This document shows, one piece after another, positions 54,054 to 61,773 of a stretch of DNA of 61,773 nucleotides. The notes under the pieces are model-generated. The model was given only the letters and a program-made list of their open reading frames with translations, searched no databases and was not told the origin of the DNA. Source of the stretch: Mycolicibacterium septicum DSM 44393 (GTDB lineage Bacteria > Actinomycetota > Actinomycetes > Mycobacteriales > Mycobacteriaceae); NCBI RefSeq assembly GCF_000455325.1, contig NZ_HG322951.1, positions 820,672-882,444 of the forward strand, written 5' to 3'. Positions within the stretch are counted from its first letter, which is position 1, and every line of letters begins with the position of its first letter. Made by a program: the position numbers and the translations under genes.

Positions 54054-55324
54054 ACAAGATTCAGGAGGATTGCGCTTCGCCATTTCGTAGATGGGGTCTC
54101 GTCGCTGGCGTCTTATTGCCCGTCACGTTCGTGATGGCAGTTGACCGTGCTGCAATGACGGTCGCTGCGCCGATCATCCAGAGAGAGTTCGACTTTACCC
54201 TGACCGAGATGTCGATCATTCTCACGGCCTTCACGTGGGCGTACGCGCTGTTCCAGGTTCCCGGCGGGCTCGTCACGCGAAGGCTTGGGCCACGACGGAC
54301 TCTGGCGCTCGCGGGATTGTGGTGGTCGTTCTTCACTTTTGTTACACCGTATGCGGCGACCATTCTCATGTTCGTTGTCCTGCGCATCCTTCTCGGTGCT
54401 GGGCAGGCTGCGGACTGGCCAGCCTCGGTGACTGCAATCGCACGGTGGTTTCCAGTCGAGGAGAGATCGCGAGCAAATTCGTTTCTGCTCGGCGGTATCT
54501 ACATGGGCTCGTTCCTAGGTACGCCGATTGTTGTCGCCATCGCCGGGGCACATGGTTGGCAGGCTCCTTTTCATGTGTTCGCCGTGATCGGCGCGGTTCT
54601 CGCCATCGTCTGGTGGTTTGTCTACGGGCCGGAGCGAGATACGCAGAGTAGCGAGGAAGTCGATGAAGCACCTGATGGAGGCCAACGAGTACGGACTTTC
54701 CTTCGCGTACCCGGATTCTGGCTCCTCGGACTCCAGTACAGCTTCCTGACTCTCATCATCTCTTTCTTCAATATTTGGATGCCGACGTATCTGGTTGAGG
54801 CGCGGGGGATCTCGTTTGCATCGATGGGTCCGCTGGCTGCGCTCCCATGGGGAGCATTGGTAGCAACGGTATTTCTTTCTGGCATTCTTAACGATCGGCT
54901 GATTCGTGATTGGGCAGACCGTCGACGCATGGCGGTGATCGGTTTCATCGTTGCTGCGATCGCGCTGATGGTAGGGGCACTCACTCCCAGCGTTGCCGGA
55001 ATGCTCATCTGGATGTGTGTCAGCCTGGGCGCGGTCGGATTCGTTCAGACTCAGGTCTGGGCGGCTACACAAGATTACGGTGGGGTCAACGTACCTGCCG
55101 TGTCCGCCTTCGTGAATATGTGTGGGATTGCAGCCGGGGCTTTAGGTCCGATTTTGACGACACTTCTTGTCGGTATTGGTGGTAACTGGGGGATCGCGTT
55201 GGCCGTGCTAGGCGCCGCGAGCGCACTGGGAGCCATCTGCTGGATGTTTCTCCGGCCGGAAATCCCGCTTGACTCTCATCGATCTATCGCTACCCCATCG
55301 TCGTGTGAGGAGATTGCTAAATGA
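54050..55324 (+). CDS. MFS transporter, ACS (anion:cation symporter) type
   Basis: A 424-residue, 12-helix transporter. The first helix PVTFVMAVDRAAMTVAAPII and the loop VPGGLVTRRLGPRRTLALAG, then RILLGAGQAADWPASVTAIA and the partner RWFPVEERSRANSFLLGG, are typical for the ACS family that imports organic anions such as aromatic acids, hexuronates or allantoate-like compounds. GTG start at 54050, overlapping the upstream gene, and ATGA overlap with the nitrilase gene downstream. It presumably brings in the substrate of this operon. Confidence 0.88.
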   Translation: MNKIQEDCASPFRRWGLVAGVLLPVTFVMAVDRAAMTVAAPIIQREFDFTLTEMSIILTAFTWAYALFQVPGGLVTRRLGPRRTLALAGLWWSFFTFVTPYAATILMFVVLRILLGAGQAADWPASVTAIARWFPVEERSRANSFLLGGIYMGSFLGTPIVVAIAGAHGWQAPFHVFAVIGAVLAIVWWFVYGPERDTQSSEEVDEAPDGGQRVRTFLRVPGFWLLGLQYSFLTLIISFFNIWMPTYLVEARGISFASMGPLAALPWGALVATVFLSGILNDRLIRDWADRRRMAVIGFIVAAIALMVGALTPSVAGMLIWMCVSLGAVGFVQTQVWAATQDYGGVNVPAVSAFVNMCGIAAGALGPILTTLLVGIGGNWGIALAVLGAASALGAICWMFLRPEIPLDSHRSIATPSSCEEIAK

Positions 55325-56133
55325 GCATTAATGTCGCAGCATGCCAATTTGAGGCAAATGCAGACATGAATTATAACCTTGACGCCTGTGTCAGGCTAGT
55401 GGAACAAGCGGCTCGAAAAAATGCAAAAGTCGTAGTATTGCCCGAGGCGGCAATGTTCACTGACTGGTCCGGCGAAACTTCCCTGGTCAAAATCTCGCAG
55501 CCGCTCGATGGCATATTCGTGACTGGACTGTCGCAAGTCGCCAGAGCGACGAACACCGTTGTGGTTGCGGGAATGTTCGAGCTGGCCGAGGGGAAGACAT
55601 ACAACACAACGGTCGTCATTGACCAATCGGGCAGTACGATCGGTACGTATAGAAAGGTGCATCTCTACGATGCGTTCGGCTTTCGAGAATCGGACAAGGT
55701 TGCGAACGGGAGTCGTCGATCGCCGACGACATTCACCCTCGGCGGAATTACATTCGGCCTCCTGACCTGTTATGACTTGCGATTCCCCGAAGCCTTCCGC
55801 TGGGTCGTAGATGCCGGAGCCAATGCTGTCATCTTGCCGGCCGCGTGGGTTCGTGGGCCTGGGAAGGAGACGCACTGGCGGACCCTCCTGCAATCACGGG
55901 CGATTGAGAACACCATCTATGTGATAGGTTCGGGCCAAGTCGGCGAGATGACCTGCGGATTGAGCCAGATCGTGGATCCCGCAGGAGTGGTTGTGGCCTC
56001 TGCGGGGAGTCAATTCAACGACGTCGTCACCGCGGAACTCAACCCTGACCGAATCGCGGGTGTGCGGATGGAAAATCCGTCACTGGATAATCGGCGGTTC
56101 ACTGTCTCTTTGCAAGCGAAGTCGGACGCATAG
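55321..56133 (+). CDS. Carbon-nitrogen hydrolase (nitrilase superfamily amidase)
   Basis: A 270-residue nitrilase-superfamily enzyme. The Glu-Lys-Cys triad is clear: E42 (VVVLPEAAMF), K112 (YRKVHLYDAFG) and C150 (LLTCYDLRFPEAFR). The short length and sequence are those of the deaminated-glutathione/omega-amidase and N-carbamoyl-type branch, which hydrolyse an amide or carbamoyl group. Start ATG at 55321 overlaps the MFS stop as ATGA. It is the most informative enzyme of this operon, indicating a nitrogen-containing substrate. Confidence 0.9.
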   Translation: MSINVAACQFEANADMNYNLDACVRLVEQAARKNAKVVVLPEAAMFTDWSGETSLVKISQPLDGIFVTGLSQVARATNTVVVAGMFELAEGKTYNTTVVIDQSGSTIGTYRKVHLYDAFGFRESDKVANGSRRSPTTFTLGGITFGLLTCYDLRFPEAFRWVVDAGANAVILPAAWVRGPGKETHWRTLLQSRAIENTIYVIGSGQVGEMTCGLSQIVDPAGVVVASAGSQFNDVVTAELNPDRIAGVRMENPSLDNRRFTVSLQAKSDA

Positions 56134-56189
56134 GTGTACCTACAGAGGTATGAGGTGCCTGCTAGAGTCAACCGCTGATTCCCAATCCA

Positions 56190-56909
56190 ATGTCGAGAGA
56201 CGGAAAATCAGACGGTATGGAAGCATTCGCTGACAAGGAAGCCTCGCGCCTACCTCCTACCTCGCGGCCGGCCCGAGTGAATGCGGCCCAATTCGCCTAC
56301 GGTTATTTGAAGGCCCTGATCCTCGACTTTACCCTGGAGCAGGGCGATATCGTCACCGAGACAGAGGTCGTTTCAGCGACTGGGCTATCTCGAACGCCTG
56401 TGCGTGAGGCGCTCACACGGTTGAACGACGAACGCCTGGTAGAACTTCAGCCGCGCCGGGGTGCCTTGATCCCGTGGATAACACGACGGCAGGTACATGA
56501 ACTATTTGACCTGCGTATTTTGCTTGAAGGGGAAGCGGTTCGGATCTTTTGCGACAACAGAATTGAGCCGAGTGGCCGACTCCTGGAGCTGTGTGACGAG
56601 TGGGATCGCATGGTCGACGAGGGCCGAAGCGAAGGTGACGTTATGTCGGTTGTCCGGCAATTTCACTCGACTCTGGTTGATTCAGCAAACAATACGATGA
56701 TGGCGATGGTGTTTTCGTCCTTAGCTGACCACTTTCAGAGAATTGGTACATTCTCTTTCAGGCAGGATGCCTCGCGCATGAGGGCAACCGAAGCGCATCG
56801 GGATATCGCTATGGCTGTTTATCGGCACGACAAGGATGCCGCTTTAGGTAGTTTGCGTGCATGTCTCGAAACCGGGCGTAGGCTAATCTCACAACAGATC
56901 AAGTATTAA
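56190..56909 (+). CDS. GntR-family regulator (FCD domain)
   Basis: A 239-residue protein. The winged helix is RVNAAQFAYGYLKALILDFT then VVSATGLSRTPVREALTRLN and LVELQPRRGALIPWITRR; the FCD helical domain follows with FDLRILLEGEAVRIFCDN, FHSTLVDSANNTMMAMVF and EAHRDIAMAVYRHDKDAAL. Start is the ATG at 56190, with another in-frame ATG at 56217; no ribosome site is decisive. It is 56 bases after the nitrilase gene and likely controls the operon from the GTATAC repeats upstream. The ligand would be an organic acid bound by FCD histidines and an asparagine. Confidence 0.87.
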   Translation: MSRDGKSDGMEAFADKEASRLPPTSRPARVNAAQFAYGYLKALILDFTLEQGDIVTETEVVSATGLSRTPVREALTRLNDERLVELQPRRGALIPWITRRQVHELFDLRILLEGEAVRIFCDNRIEPSGRLLELCDEWDRMVDEGRSEGDVMSVVRQFHSTLVDSANNTMMAMVFSSLADHFQRIGTFSFRQDASRMRATEAHRDIAMAVYRHDKDAALGSLRACLETGRRLISQQIKY

Positions 56910-57201
56910 CCATATCCCATTGATGAGCGGATATGGACAACTTCATTGATGATTTATGACCATATTTCGCGGTGCTCATAATTTCCGGCCGATGGTACGA
57001 GCTATGTGTAATTGGCTGTAGAAGACAATCGAATCCCCTTATTGACGTGCGAGGATTCGGGTTGTCAAGTGCGCGTAAAAGGATGTACTACCACGCCAAC
57101 GGCATTGGATGCTGCCGCCAACTTGGAGTGAGATAACATACAGCTTGTGTGAGGGACAGAGTTCTTGATTGGCGTGCTTATTTGGGCGTAGCTTGAGGTA
57201 C
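56910..57201. other. AT-rich intergenic stretch
   Basis: About 290 bases with low G+C, several TAT/AAT stretches and no frame. It probably holds the promoter of the split-barrel gene and the end of the GntR transcript. No strong hairpin found. Confidence 0.35.
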
Positions 57202-57624
57202 GTGAATCCGATGTCTTCTGCACAGCGCAAAGAGTTCCTCTCAGGAAAGCATGTAGCAGTCCTGTCCATTGATGCCTCAATCGATGGCAGACCACCCGCA
57301 AGCGCCCCTATTTGGTACACCTATGACAGCGATGGGCTTATTCGTTTTACGGTCAACGGTACGAGTAGGAAGGCCAGGTTGCTAAACCACGCAAAGTCCG
57401 TCAGCCTCGTGGTTCAGAACGAGGAGCTACCGTATCAGTACGTGGTCGTGGAGTGTTCAGTTGTTGAGACGGCGAACCCGACACCAGTCGAATTCCTTGA
57501 GACCGTGGGAACTCGTTACCTGGGCGAAGAACGCGGCCGCGCGTTCATGGCGGGCCTGCAGAACCAGTTGATGTTCGCTGTGCGGCCCGACAGATGGCTG
57601 ACAGCCGGCGCTGTAATCGAATGA
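57202..57624 (+). CDS. Pyridoxamine 5'-phosphate oxidase/F420-dependent split-barrel protein
   Basis: A 140-residue split-barrel flavin/F420-binding-type protein. Features: QRKEFLSGKHVAVLSIDASI, DGRPPASAPIWYTYDSDGLI, VNGTSRKARLLNHAKSVSLV, then YQYVVVECSVVETANPTPVE. These fit the PPOX class, which binds FMN, heme or F420 and often reduces or oxidises small molecules. GTG start at 57202 is preceded by gagg; ATG at 57211 is possible. Stands alone; may belong to the catabolic set. Confidence 0.75.
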   Translation: MNPMSSAQRKEFLSGKHVAVLSIDASIDGRPPASAPIWYTYDSDGLIRFTVNGTSRKARLLNHAKSVSLVVQNEELPYQYVVVECSVVETANPTPVEFLETVGTRYLGEERGRAFMAGLQNQLMFAVRPDRWLTAGAVIE

Positions 57625-57776
57625 GCGATCCACAGCTGGTGCTAAACATAGAGCGTGCGACCAATACGCATGCAGCTTGACGCCGCCTTTGGTTGGGGTA
57701 GAGGCACTTTGACTGCCAACTGAACGCGAGGCTAGACGGTCAACAATCGGCTTCGAGGCTGGGTCGTTGCAGAGCT

Positions 57777-57803
57777 CCCTCGCTGGCAACTTGCCAGCGA
57801 GGG
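57777..57803. terminator. 27-base near-perfect palindrome, possible bidirectional terminator
   Basis: CCCTCGCTGGCAA (57777-57789), one base, TTGCCAGCGAGGG (57791-57803). A perfect 13-bp-arm palindrome in the gap between two convergent genes fits a bidirectional terminator, though the one-base centre must open to form a loop. A protein binding or recombination site is the alternative. Confidence 0.5.
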
Positions 57804-57955
57804 ATTGCGGCGCATCGAAACGGTCGCGCCACGCACCACGGGCGCGTTCCGGGCGAATCCGCCAATAAAGTGCAGGCCAAACCTCACCTGCCCCACCTAC
57901 GTCGGTCGCACTCAACGCATTTCACGCACCGGATCTTGCTCCTCGGGACTGCTGT

Positions 57956-58885
57956 CTATTGCGGTAGCCCACCACTGTGACCCGCTGAAGCGCCCTGCTG
58001 CGGGCGAGGGCGCATGAGCAAGTCGATCATCGCGTGGTAGGACTTTGAGCCCATCCCGGCTGCCTCTGCGTCGTTAGCGTGACTTGTGGCAGCTTTGAGG
58101 ACGCGGTTCGTGTAGCCGCTGCGCTCGATGGCGTCCCCAAAATGCCGCATCGCTGTGGCGATGTTGGACATCGTCGCCTGATCGGTGTCGTAATTCGACG
58201 ACCTAACCGCCTCCAACGCCTCATCGACCGATTCAGAGATCATGTCGACAACTGGTTTGGTGGCCTGTGCCAGGGTATCCGGCGAAATCCCGGTGCCCAG
58301 CACATAAGCCGCTGTCTCGACGAACGCGGTCATTGCAGAGTGGTAGAACGAGCCGATAACACCAGTGTCGAGGACATTTACCAAATCGAGCCTGTTCGAG
58401 ATGTATCGCGTGTTTCCACCCAACATCTGAAGTAGGTTGCGGTGTCGCGCCCAGACTTCCTCCGGCCCAGCGTACAGAAGGGTCGACTCGGGCCTCCCGA
58501 TCTGATGGGGGTAGACGAAAATGGCGCCATCGAGGTAGGACCCACCTTTGGCGTCGCATAGCTCGCTGATCGAGTCCACCTCGTCTTGCACCCCAGTTGT
58601 CAGATTCACGAACGTCTTACCGTCTAGCTTGTGCACGGAGTCGAGTACCTGGCGCACAGTGTCGTAGGTAGCAAGTACCGCCACGGCAACATCTGCGGTT
58701 TCTATCGCTGCCTGAGCTGATTGCGCAACCTCGATGTTCGGCCCACGAAGGGCTTCAGCCCGCGCAGCGCTACGATTCCAGACGACCACCGACTTGCCGG
58801 CGTCCGCCCAACGACGTGCCAACGTCGATCCCATGTTTCCGCAGCCCAGCACAGCGACATCGGCATGCGTTCTTTCCTCAGCCAT
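57956..58885 (-). CDS. NADP-dependent imine reductase/6PGDH-like dehydrogenase
   Basis: A 309-residue beta-hydroxyacid-dehydrogenase-type protein. Rossmann loop VLGCGNMGSTLARRWADAGK, the NADP residue set VVWNRSAARAEALRG, then NLTTGVQDEVDSISELCDAK and GGSYLDGAIFVYPHQIGRPE; the last is close to imine reductases where the usual lysine/serine of dehydrogenases is replaced. Helical dimer domain follows. It reduces C=N bonds of cyclic imines or acts on hydroxyacids; the choice is by family resemblance. Opposite strand to its neighbours. Confidence 0.78.
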   Translation of the reverse strand: MAEERTHADVAVLGCGNMGSTLARRWADAGKSVVVWNRSAARAEALRGPNIEVAQSAQAAIETADVAVAVLATYDTVRQVLDSVHKLDGKTFVNLTTGVQDEVDSISELCDAKGGSYLDGAIFVYPHQIGRPESTLLYAGPEEVWARHRNLLQMLGGNTRYISNRLDLVNVLDTGVIGSFYHSAMTAFVETAAYVLGTGISPDTLAQATKPVVDMISESVDEALEAVRSSNYDTDQATMSNIATAMRHFGDAIERSGYTNRVLKAATSHANDAEAAGMGSKSYHAMIDLLMRPRPQQGASAGHSGGLPQ

Positions 58886-59556
58886 TTGCCCTCACAATCG
58901 TTTCTGCGATCCGTGCCTTCGATTTGGATGTCGCCCACGTGACCGGGCGCAATTTTCGGTGCGCCGAGTTTTATCGTTTCTTGGATTGCCCTTGGATCGC
59001 ATTGACATCTAGCGCCAGGAACCTATATGGCAGTGCCAAACATTCGAACGCTCCGTGGACGCCAGTTTGACGAAAATGCGATCACGGACGCCTGGTTGAT
59101 CAGTCCGGTGCCTCCGCAAGCTTGCAGGCTTCGGGACTTCTAAACGCGTAGCGGCAGAGGGTGATCGGTCGCTGGGTGCCGCCGTGCCAATGAGGCGATA
59201 GGCCACGGCAAGGTTCCTGCGGCCACGTTGGCGGCACTGTCAGGCGTGATCATTCAACCCACTTGGCGCGCCTGATCTATCTTCGGCTGCTATCGGATAC
59301 ACACACTGTGATGTGCCCGACATCGGGGCGCTTCGCGACAATCCGCCTACGCGTGCTAGCGATGACTCCGCGATTGACGGTGGGTGCGGTGTGAGAGCTG
59401 CCGCAGTGCCTGACGCCTTCTGGAGGCATCGAGCGGTCGACGGCAGTTGGTCGACTTAGGGGCGCGAAACTAAATCGGCTTTGCCTCACGCGCAGAGGGC
59501 GTTTGGAGGCGTGAGGTGCGACATCGACGTGGCGTCAACTTACCGGAGTTGTTTCA
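58886..59556. other. 670-base intergenic region upstream of whiB
   Basis: No frame is supported. CCTCACGC (about 59484-59491) pairs with GCGTGAGG (about 59508-59515), a small inverted repeat about 40 bases before the WhiB start, a possible regulatory site. The region may contain decayed DNA. Confidence 0.35.
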
Positions 59557-59868
59557 ATGGTGGTAGCGGACTGGTCTTGGCAGTTGTTGGCAAGGTGTCG
59601 TGGCGAAGATCCGGAGTTGTTCTTTCATCGAGACACTGAACGCGGTGCTCAGCGGCGTATGCGAGAACGAAAAGCTCAAGAAATCTGTTCCTCATGCGAG
59701 GTACTTCGAGAGTGCCGACGCCACTCTCTTCAACTGAAGGAACGGTTCGGTGTCTGGGGTGGGCTGACTGAGGACCAGCGGTACAGAGCACTTGGGCTGC
59801 AACGTGACAGGAGGGGCCATGGGTGGAGTCCTGCCGGTTCAGAAGGGGATCAACAACGACTCCGGTGA
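59557..59868 (+). CDS. WhiB-family iron-sulfur transcriptional regulator
   Basis: A 103-residue WhiB-like protein. The four cluster cysteines are C14, C44, C47 and C53 (LLARCRGED, then EICSSCEVLRECRRH), and the turn GVWGGLTEDQR follows. The [4Fe-4S] cluster senses redox changes or NO, and the protein works with the primary sigma factor. There is no AT-hook of the WhiB7 type at the end (RDRRGHGWSPAGSEGDQQ). ATG at 59557 after ccggagttg. It is a single gene 133 bases upstream of a flavin reductase and might control it. WhiB genes in mobile regions are known also in phages and plasmids. Confidence 0.88.
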   Translation: MVVADWSWQLLARCRGEDPELFFHRDTERGAQRRMRERKAQEICSSCEVLRECRRHSLQLKERFGVWGGLTEDQRYRALGLQRDRRGHGWSPAGSEGDQQRLR

Positions 59869-60000
59869 ATCTGGCCACGCCGTCCGGTGTAGTGGCGCTT
59901 GGAGATAGGGTTCTGGCGCTCAAGTGCAACGCGTTGATAGTTCCGCCGTTGTGAAGTGGATCAGAGTCGGGTGCGGTTGTGAAGAGTGCTGGAGGCCAAT

Positions 60001-60537
60001 ATGTTTGATACTCGGACGTTACGAGATGCCTACGGGCATTTCCCTACGGGTGTCGTGGCGATCTGCGCCGAGATTGATGGCATCCCCGTTGGCATGGCTG
60101 TTTCTGCCTTCGTCCCAGTCTCGCTTGAACCCCCGCTCCTTGGCGTATGCGTTCAATTGACCTCGACGACTTGGCCTAGTTTGCGCGGTGCGCACGCGAT
60201 AGGGGTCAGCGTGCTGGGGGCAGACCAGGTCAGTCACGCACGGCAGCTAGCTACGAAACATACAGATCGGTTCCAAAATTTGGGTGTACGGGTTACGCCG
60301 AATGGCGCAGTTTTGCTCGATGATGCGGAAGTCTGGTTTGCGTGCCATCTGGCTGACAGCTTCGTTGCAGGTGACCATGAAATTGCGCTCCTACACGTTG
60401 ATTCAATCGAATTCAGCGACAGTGAGAAGAACCCAATGGTGTTTCACGGTAGCCAGTTTCACCAGGTGCTGTTCCAGCCAACATCGCCTTCGGACCTAGA
60501 CCTGCCGAAGTTGTCGCCGGCGAACCGCAGCGGATAG
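60001..60537 (+). CDS. Flavin reductase (NADH:FMN oxidoreductase, HpaC-type)
   Basis: A 178-residue flavin reductase-like split-barrel protein: AYGHFPTGVVAICAEIDGIP, GMAVSAFVPVSLEPPLLGVC, SVLGADQVSHARQLATKHTD and FACHLADSFVAGDHEIALLH. It supplies reduced FMN to a partner monooxygenase. Ribosome site ggagg just before ATG 60001. The following small gene resembles the end of a luciferase-like monooxygenase, the natural partner, so a two-component oxygenase is suggested, now possibly reduced to its reductase. Confidence 0.85.
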   Translation: MFDTRTLRDAYGHFPTGVVAICAEIDGIPVGMAVSAFVPVSLEPPLLGVCVQLTSTTWPSLRGAHAIGVSVLGADQVSHARQLATKHTDRFQNLGVRVTPNGAVLLDDAEVWFACHLADSFVAGDHEIALLHVDSIEFSDSEKNPMVFHGSQFHQVLFQPTSPSDLDLPKLSPANRSG

Positions 60538-60578
60538 ATGCTGCTGCCGAGTTCCTCACTAGGAATGCGAGGTTGTCT

Positions 60579-61040
60579 ATGTTGAGATCGTCTATCGAAC
60601 GGCGGGGCCTAGCAGATGGAGTATCGATTTCGGCTCAGCCTTTGCGAGTGGGAATATCCAGTGGCGCGTACCAATGGCTGAGCGGGGAGGGGGAGGCTAC
60701 ATGCATCGAGGCAGTGGACCTCTACGACCTCGGACGCAAGGCTGGGCACATTCGCGAACTCTGTCCTGCAGCTGATGTTCTTGTTTACATCAACTTCGTG
60801 ATCGCGTCTAATGCCGCGACTGCACGGGCGACTCTCGAGAGCGCTGAGGCGGTTCTTCCTGCTGTGACCCTGGGGTATGTAGGCACACCTTATGGTCTCG
60901 CGAATCTCATCGGAGATATCCACGCGATGGGTCTAGCGGATGGCGCGATTCTCCATCCGCTGATACGCGGCGCTGAACTTAACATGGTGTTCAACTCGGT
61001 TCTTCCGCAGCTGGGCATTACCACCCCTAAGGCGGGGTAG
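60579..61040 (+). pseudogene. Truncated luciferase-like (NtaA/SnaA type) monooxygenase, C-terminal part
   Basis: A 153-residue product. The C-terminal 80 residues, VTLGYVGTPYGLANLIGDIH, then AMGLADGAILHPLIRGAELN and SVLPQLGITTPKAG, match the end of the bacterial luciferase/NtaA family (pattern vGtpeqladlIed w...GadGf.l.p). The catalytic N-terminal two thirds of the usual 440 residues are absent. It still has an ATG with gagg eight bases before it and an open frame, so a short protein may be made, but it cannot be a complete oxygenase. Confidence 0.6.
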
Positions 61041-61412
61041 TGACTATGACCGTGGTCCATGAAATCCATCTGTAGGTGAGAATCCAGGTCACAGGTTAAC
61101 GGGCCATAGGTCCGGTGCCTTGAGTTTCGATGCCGAGACCTACCATCCACAGCCCGCCTGCCAATGACGATCCATCTGGCCGGTCTGGAGATGAAACGTG
61201 CCGCTAGGGAGTTTCTTGGCGCGAGTGGCAGGGCGCTCACTAGTTGGTGTCGCAACTGCGATGCTCGCGGTCACGACTTCTGTCAACCGGCCAAAGGCTT
61301 CGCTGTGGCTATTCTGGGCCGGATTAGACTTAGGGGCACGGCACCGCCCGGATTTGTGCTGAAACATGCAGCACAAACGGTGACCATGTTGGTGTGGCTA
61401 CGCTGGCGCAAA
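61041..61412. other. Intergenic stretch at the right edge of the accessory region
   Basis: About 370 bases with no supported gene. I looked for a repeat of the tRNA-like sequence at 26604-26637 and for terminal repeats matching sequences upstream of tnsA, and saw none. The transition to chromosome-like coding probably falls here. Confidence 0.35.
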
Positions 61413-61773
61413 TCAACTAGCGACAGCACGCTCATCGTCAGCCGCGTCGACCATGTTCGCCAGGCGCCCACTGATCAGCAGCTCGGCGTCGGCCACCATT
61501 CGTGAGACGAGTTCGCCGCAGGTGGGGATGTCGTTGATCAGGCCCATCGAGGTTCCGACCGACCAGATGCCTGCGTCGAGATCGCCGATCTCGTAGACCT
61601 TCACGCCGCGTTTGCCGGCCACCAGATCCTTGACGTCCTCGAACTGACCGCCGTCTTTGAGGATCTGCACCACCTCACGTGAGACCGCGTTGCTCGCGAC
61701 GCGGGCGGTGTTGCCCAGGCTGCGGAAGATCAGCTCGGTGTCGAGCTCGGTGCCCGCCACGATCGCTTCCTTG
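61413..61773 (-). CDS. Nitronate monooxygenase (2-nitropropane dioxygenase family), N-terminus beyond window
   Basis: The last about 120 residues of an FMN-dependent nitronate monooxygenase-type enzyme: VAGTELDTELIFRSLGNTAR, VASNAVSREVVQILKDGG, IGDLDAGIWSVGTSMGLIND and SRMVADAELLISGRLANMVD. The frame is open to the right edge, so the gene starts outside. The high G+C and typical mycobacterial sequence suggest core chromosome. It oxidises nitronates or reduces related substrates; similar proteins also include acyl-CoA-associated enoyl reductase-like enzymes, so the exact activity is uncertain. Confidence 0.8.
   Translation of the reverse strand, partial: KEAIVAGTELDTELIFRSLGNTARVASNAVSREVVQILKDGGQFEDVKDLVAGKRGVKVYEIGDLDAGIWSVGTSMGLINDIPTCGELVSRMVADAELLISGRLANMVDAADDERAVAS

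Noticed and set aside
26866..61412. CRISPR array or Cas genes accompanying the Tn7-like module
   Set aside because: No direct repeats with regular spacing and no Cas-like protein were seen, so a CRISPR-associated transposon is not supported.
26500..61412. Tyrosine integrase that could explain insertion at a tRNA
   Set aside because: No R-H-R-Y-type recombinase gene was found; only a gutted serine resolvase is present.

Overview
The window looks like the chromosome of a high-GC actinobacterium, most likely a rapidly growing mycobacterium (Mycolicibacterium type). The left end matches by memory the M. tuberculosis Rv0262c-Rv0265c neighbourhood: aac(2')-I, then PxpC and PxpB homologues, then a FecB-like iron lipoprotein, here with a queuosine-precursor transporter between. 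Typical mycobacterial families also occur: a secreted hemophore-like protein, an EspC-like protein, WhiB, a YeiH exporter and a LysE exporter. No rRNA, CRISPR array or complete tRNA was seen.

Region 1 (1 to about 26.4 kb) is ordinary chromosome. It holds the aac/pxpCB block, transport genes, small secreted proteins, a TetR/amidohydrolase/permease set, an Ohr-OhrR pair, a universal stress protein overlapping an MFS gene, a monooxygenase-alcohol dehydrogenase operon, a Fic protein with operator-like repeats, and acyl/aldehyde enzymes (enoyl-CoA hydratase, amidase, aldehyde dehydrogenase, thiolase-like). It ends with lysE, whose usual divergent LysR regulator is missing.

Region 2 (about 26.5-44 kb) is a mosaic accessory island. 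It starts just after a tRNA-3'-end-like sequence. It contains a two-domain AAA+ ATPase with a decayed copy of its own tail, a PEP-synthase-like phosphotransferase, a nucleoside-deoxyribosyltransferase/SLOG-like protein and a divergent 5'-nucleotidase. Next come an HNH nuclease, a decayed serine recombinase, a decayed TOPRIM gene and an HTH protein. A type VII-style module follows (EspC-like protein, DUF1023 hydrolase with a WXG-like N-terminus, lipoprotein), lying between two copies of a VbhA-like gene. Last is a broken nuclease-toxin/immunity pair. I interpret the nucleotide-handling cluster as a candidate undescribed defence or conflict locus; this is inference from gene content only.

Region 3 (44.2-52.5 kb) is a Tn7-like transposition module: tnsA, tnsB, tnsC and a long tniQ joined by ATGA overlaps, then an XRE repressor with clear operators, then a second, shorter tniQ. 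No Cas gene or CRISPR accompanies it. The TnsA-like protein seems to lack the usual catalytic lysine.

Region 4 (about 53.3-61 kb) may be cargo. It holds a coupled catabolic set (RraA-like, ACS-type MFS, nitrilase-family amidohydrolase, GntR regulator), a split-barrel protein, an imine-reductase-like dehydrogenase, a WhiB protein, a flavin reductase and a truncated luciferase-like monooxygenase. Chromosome-like sequence resumes with a nitronate monooxygenase cut by the right edge. I could not locate the transposon ends.
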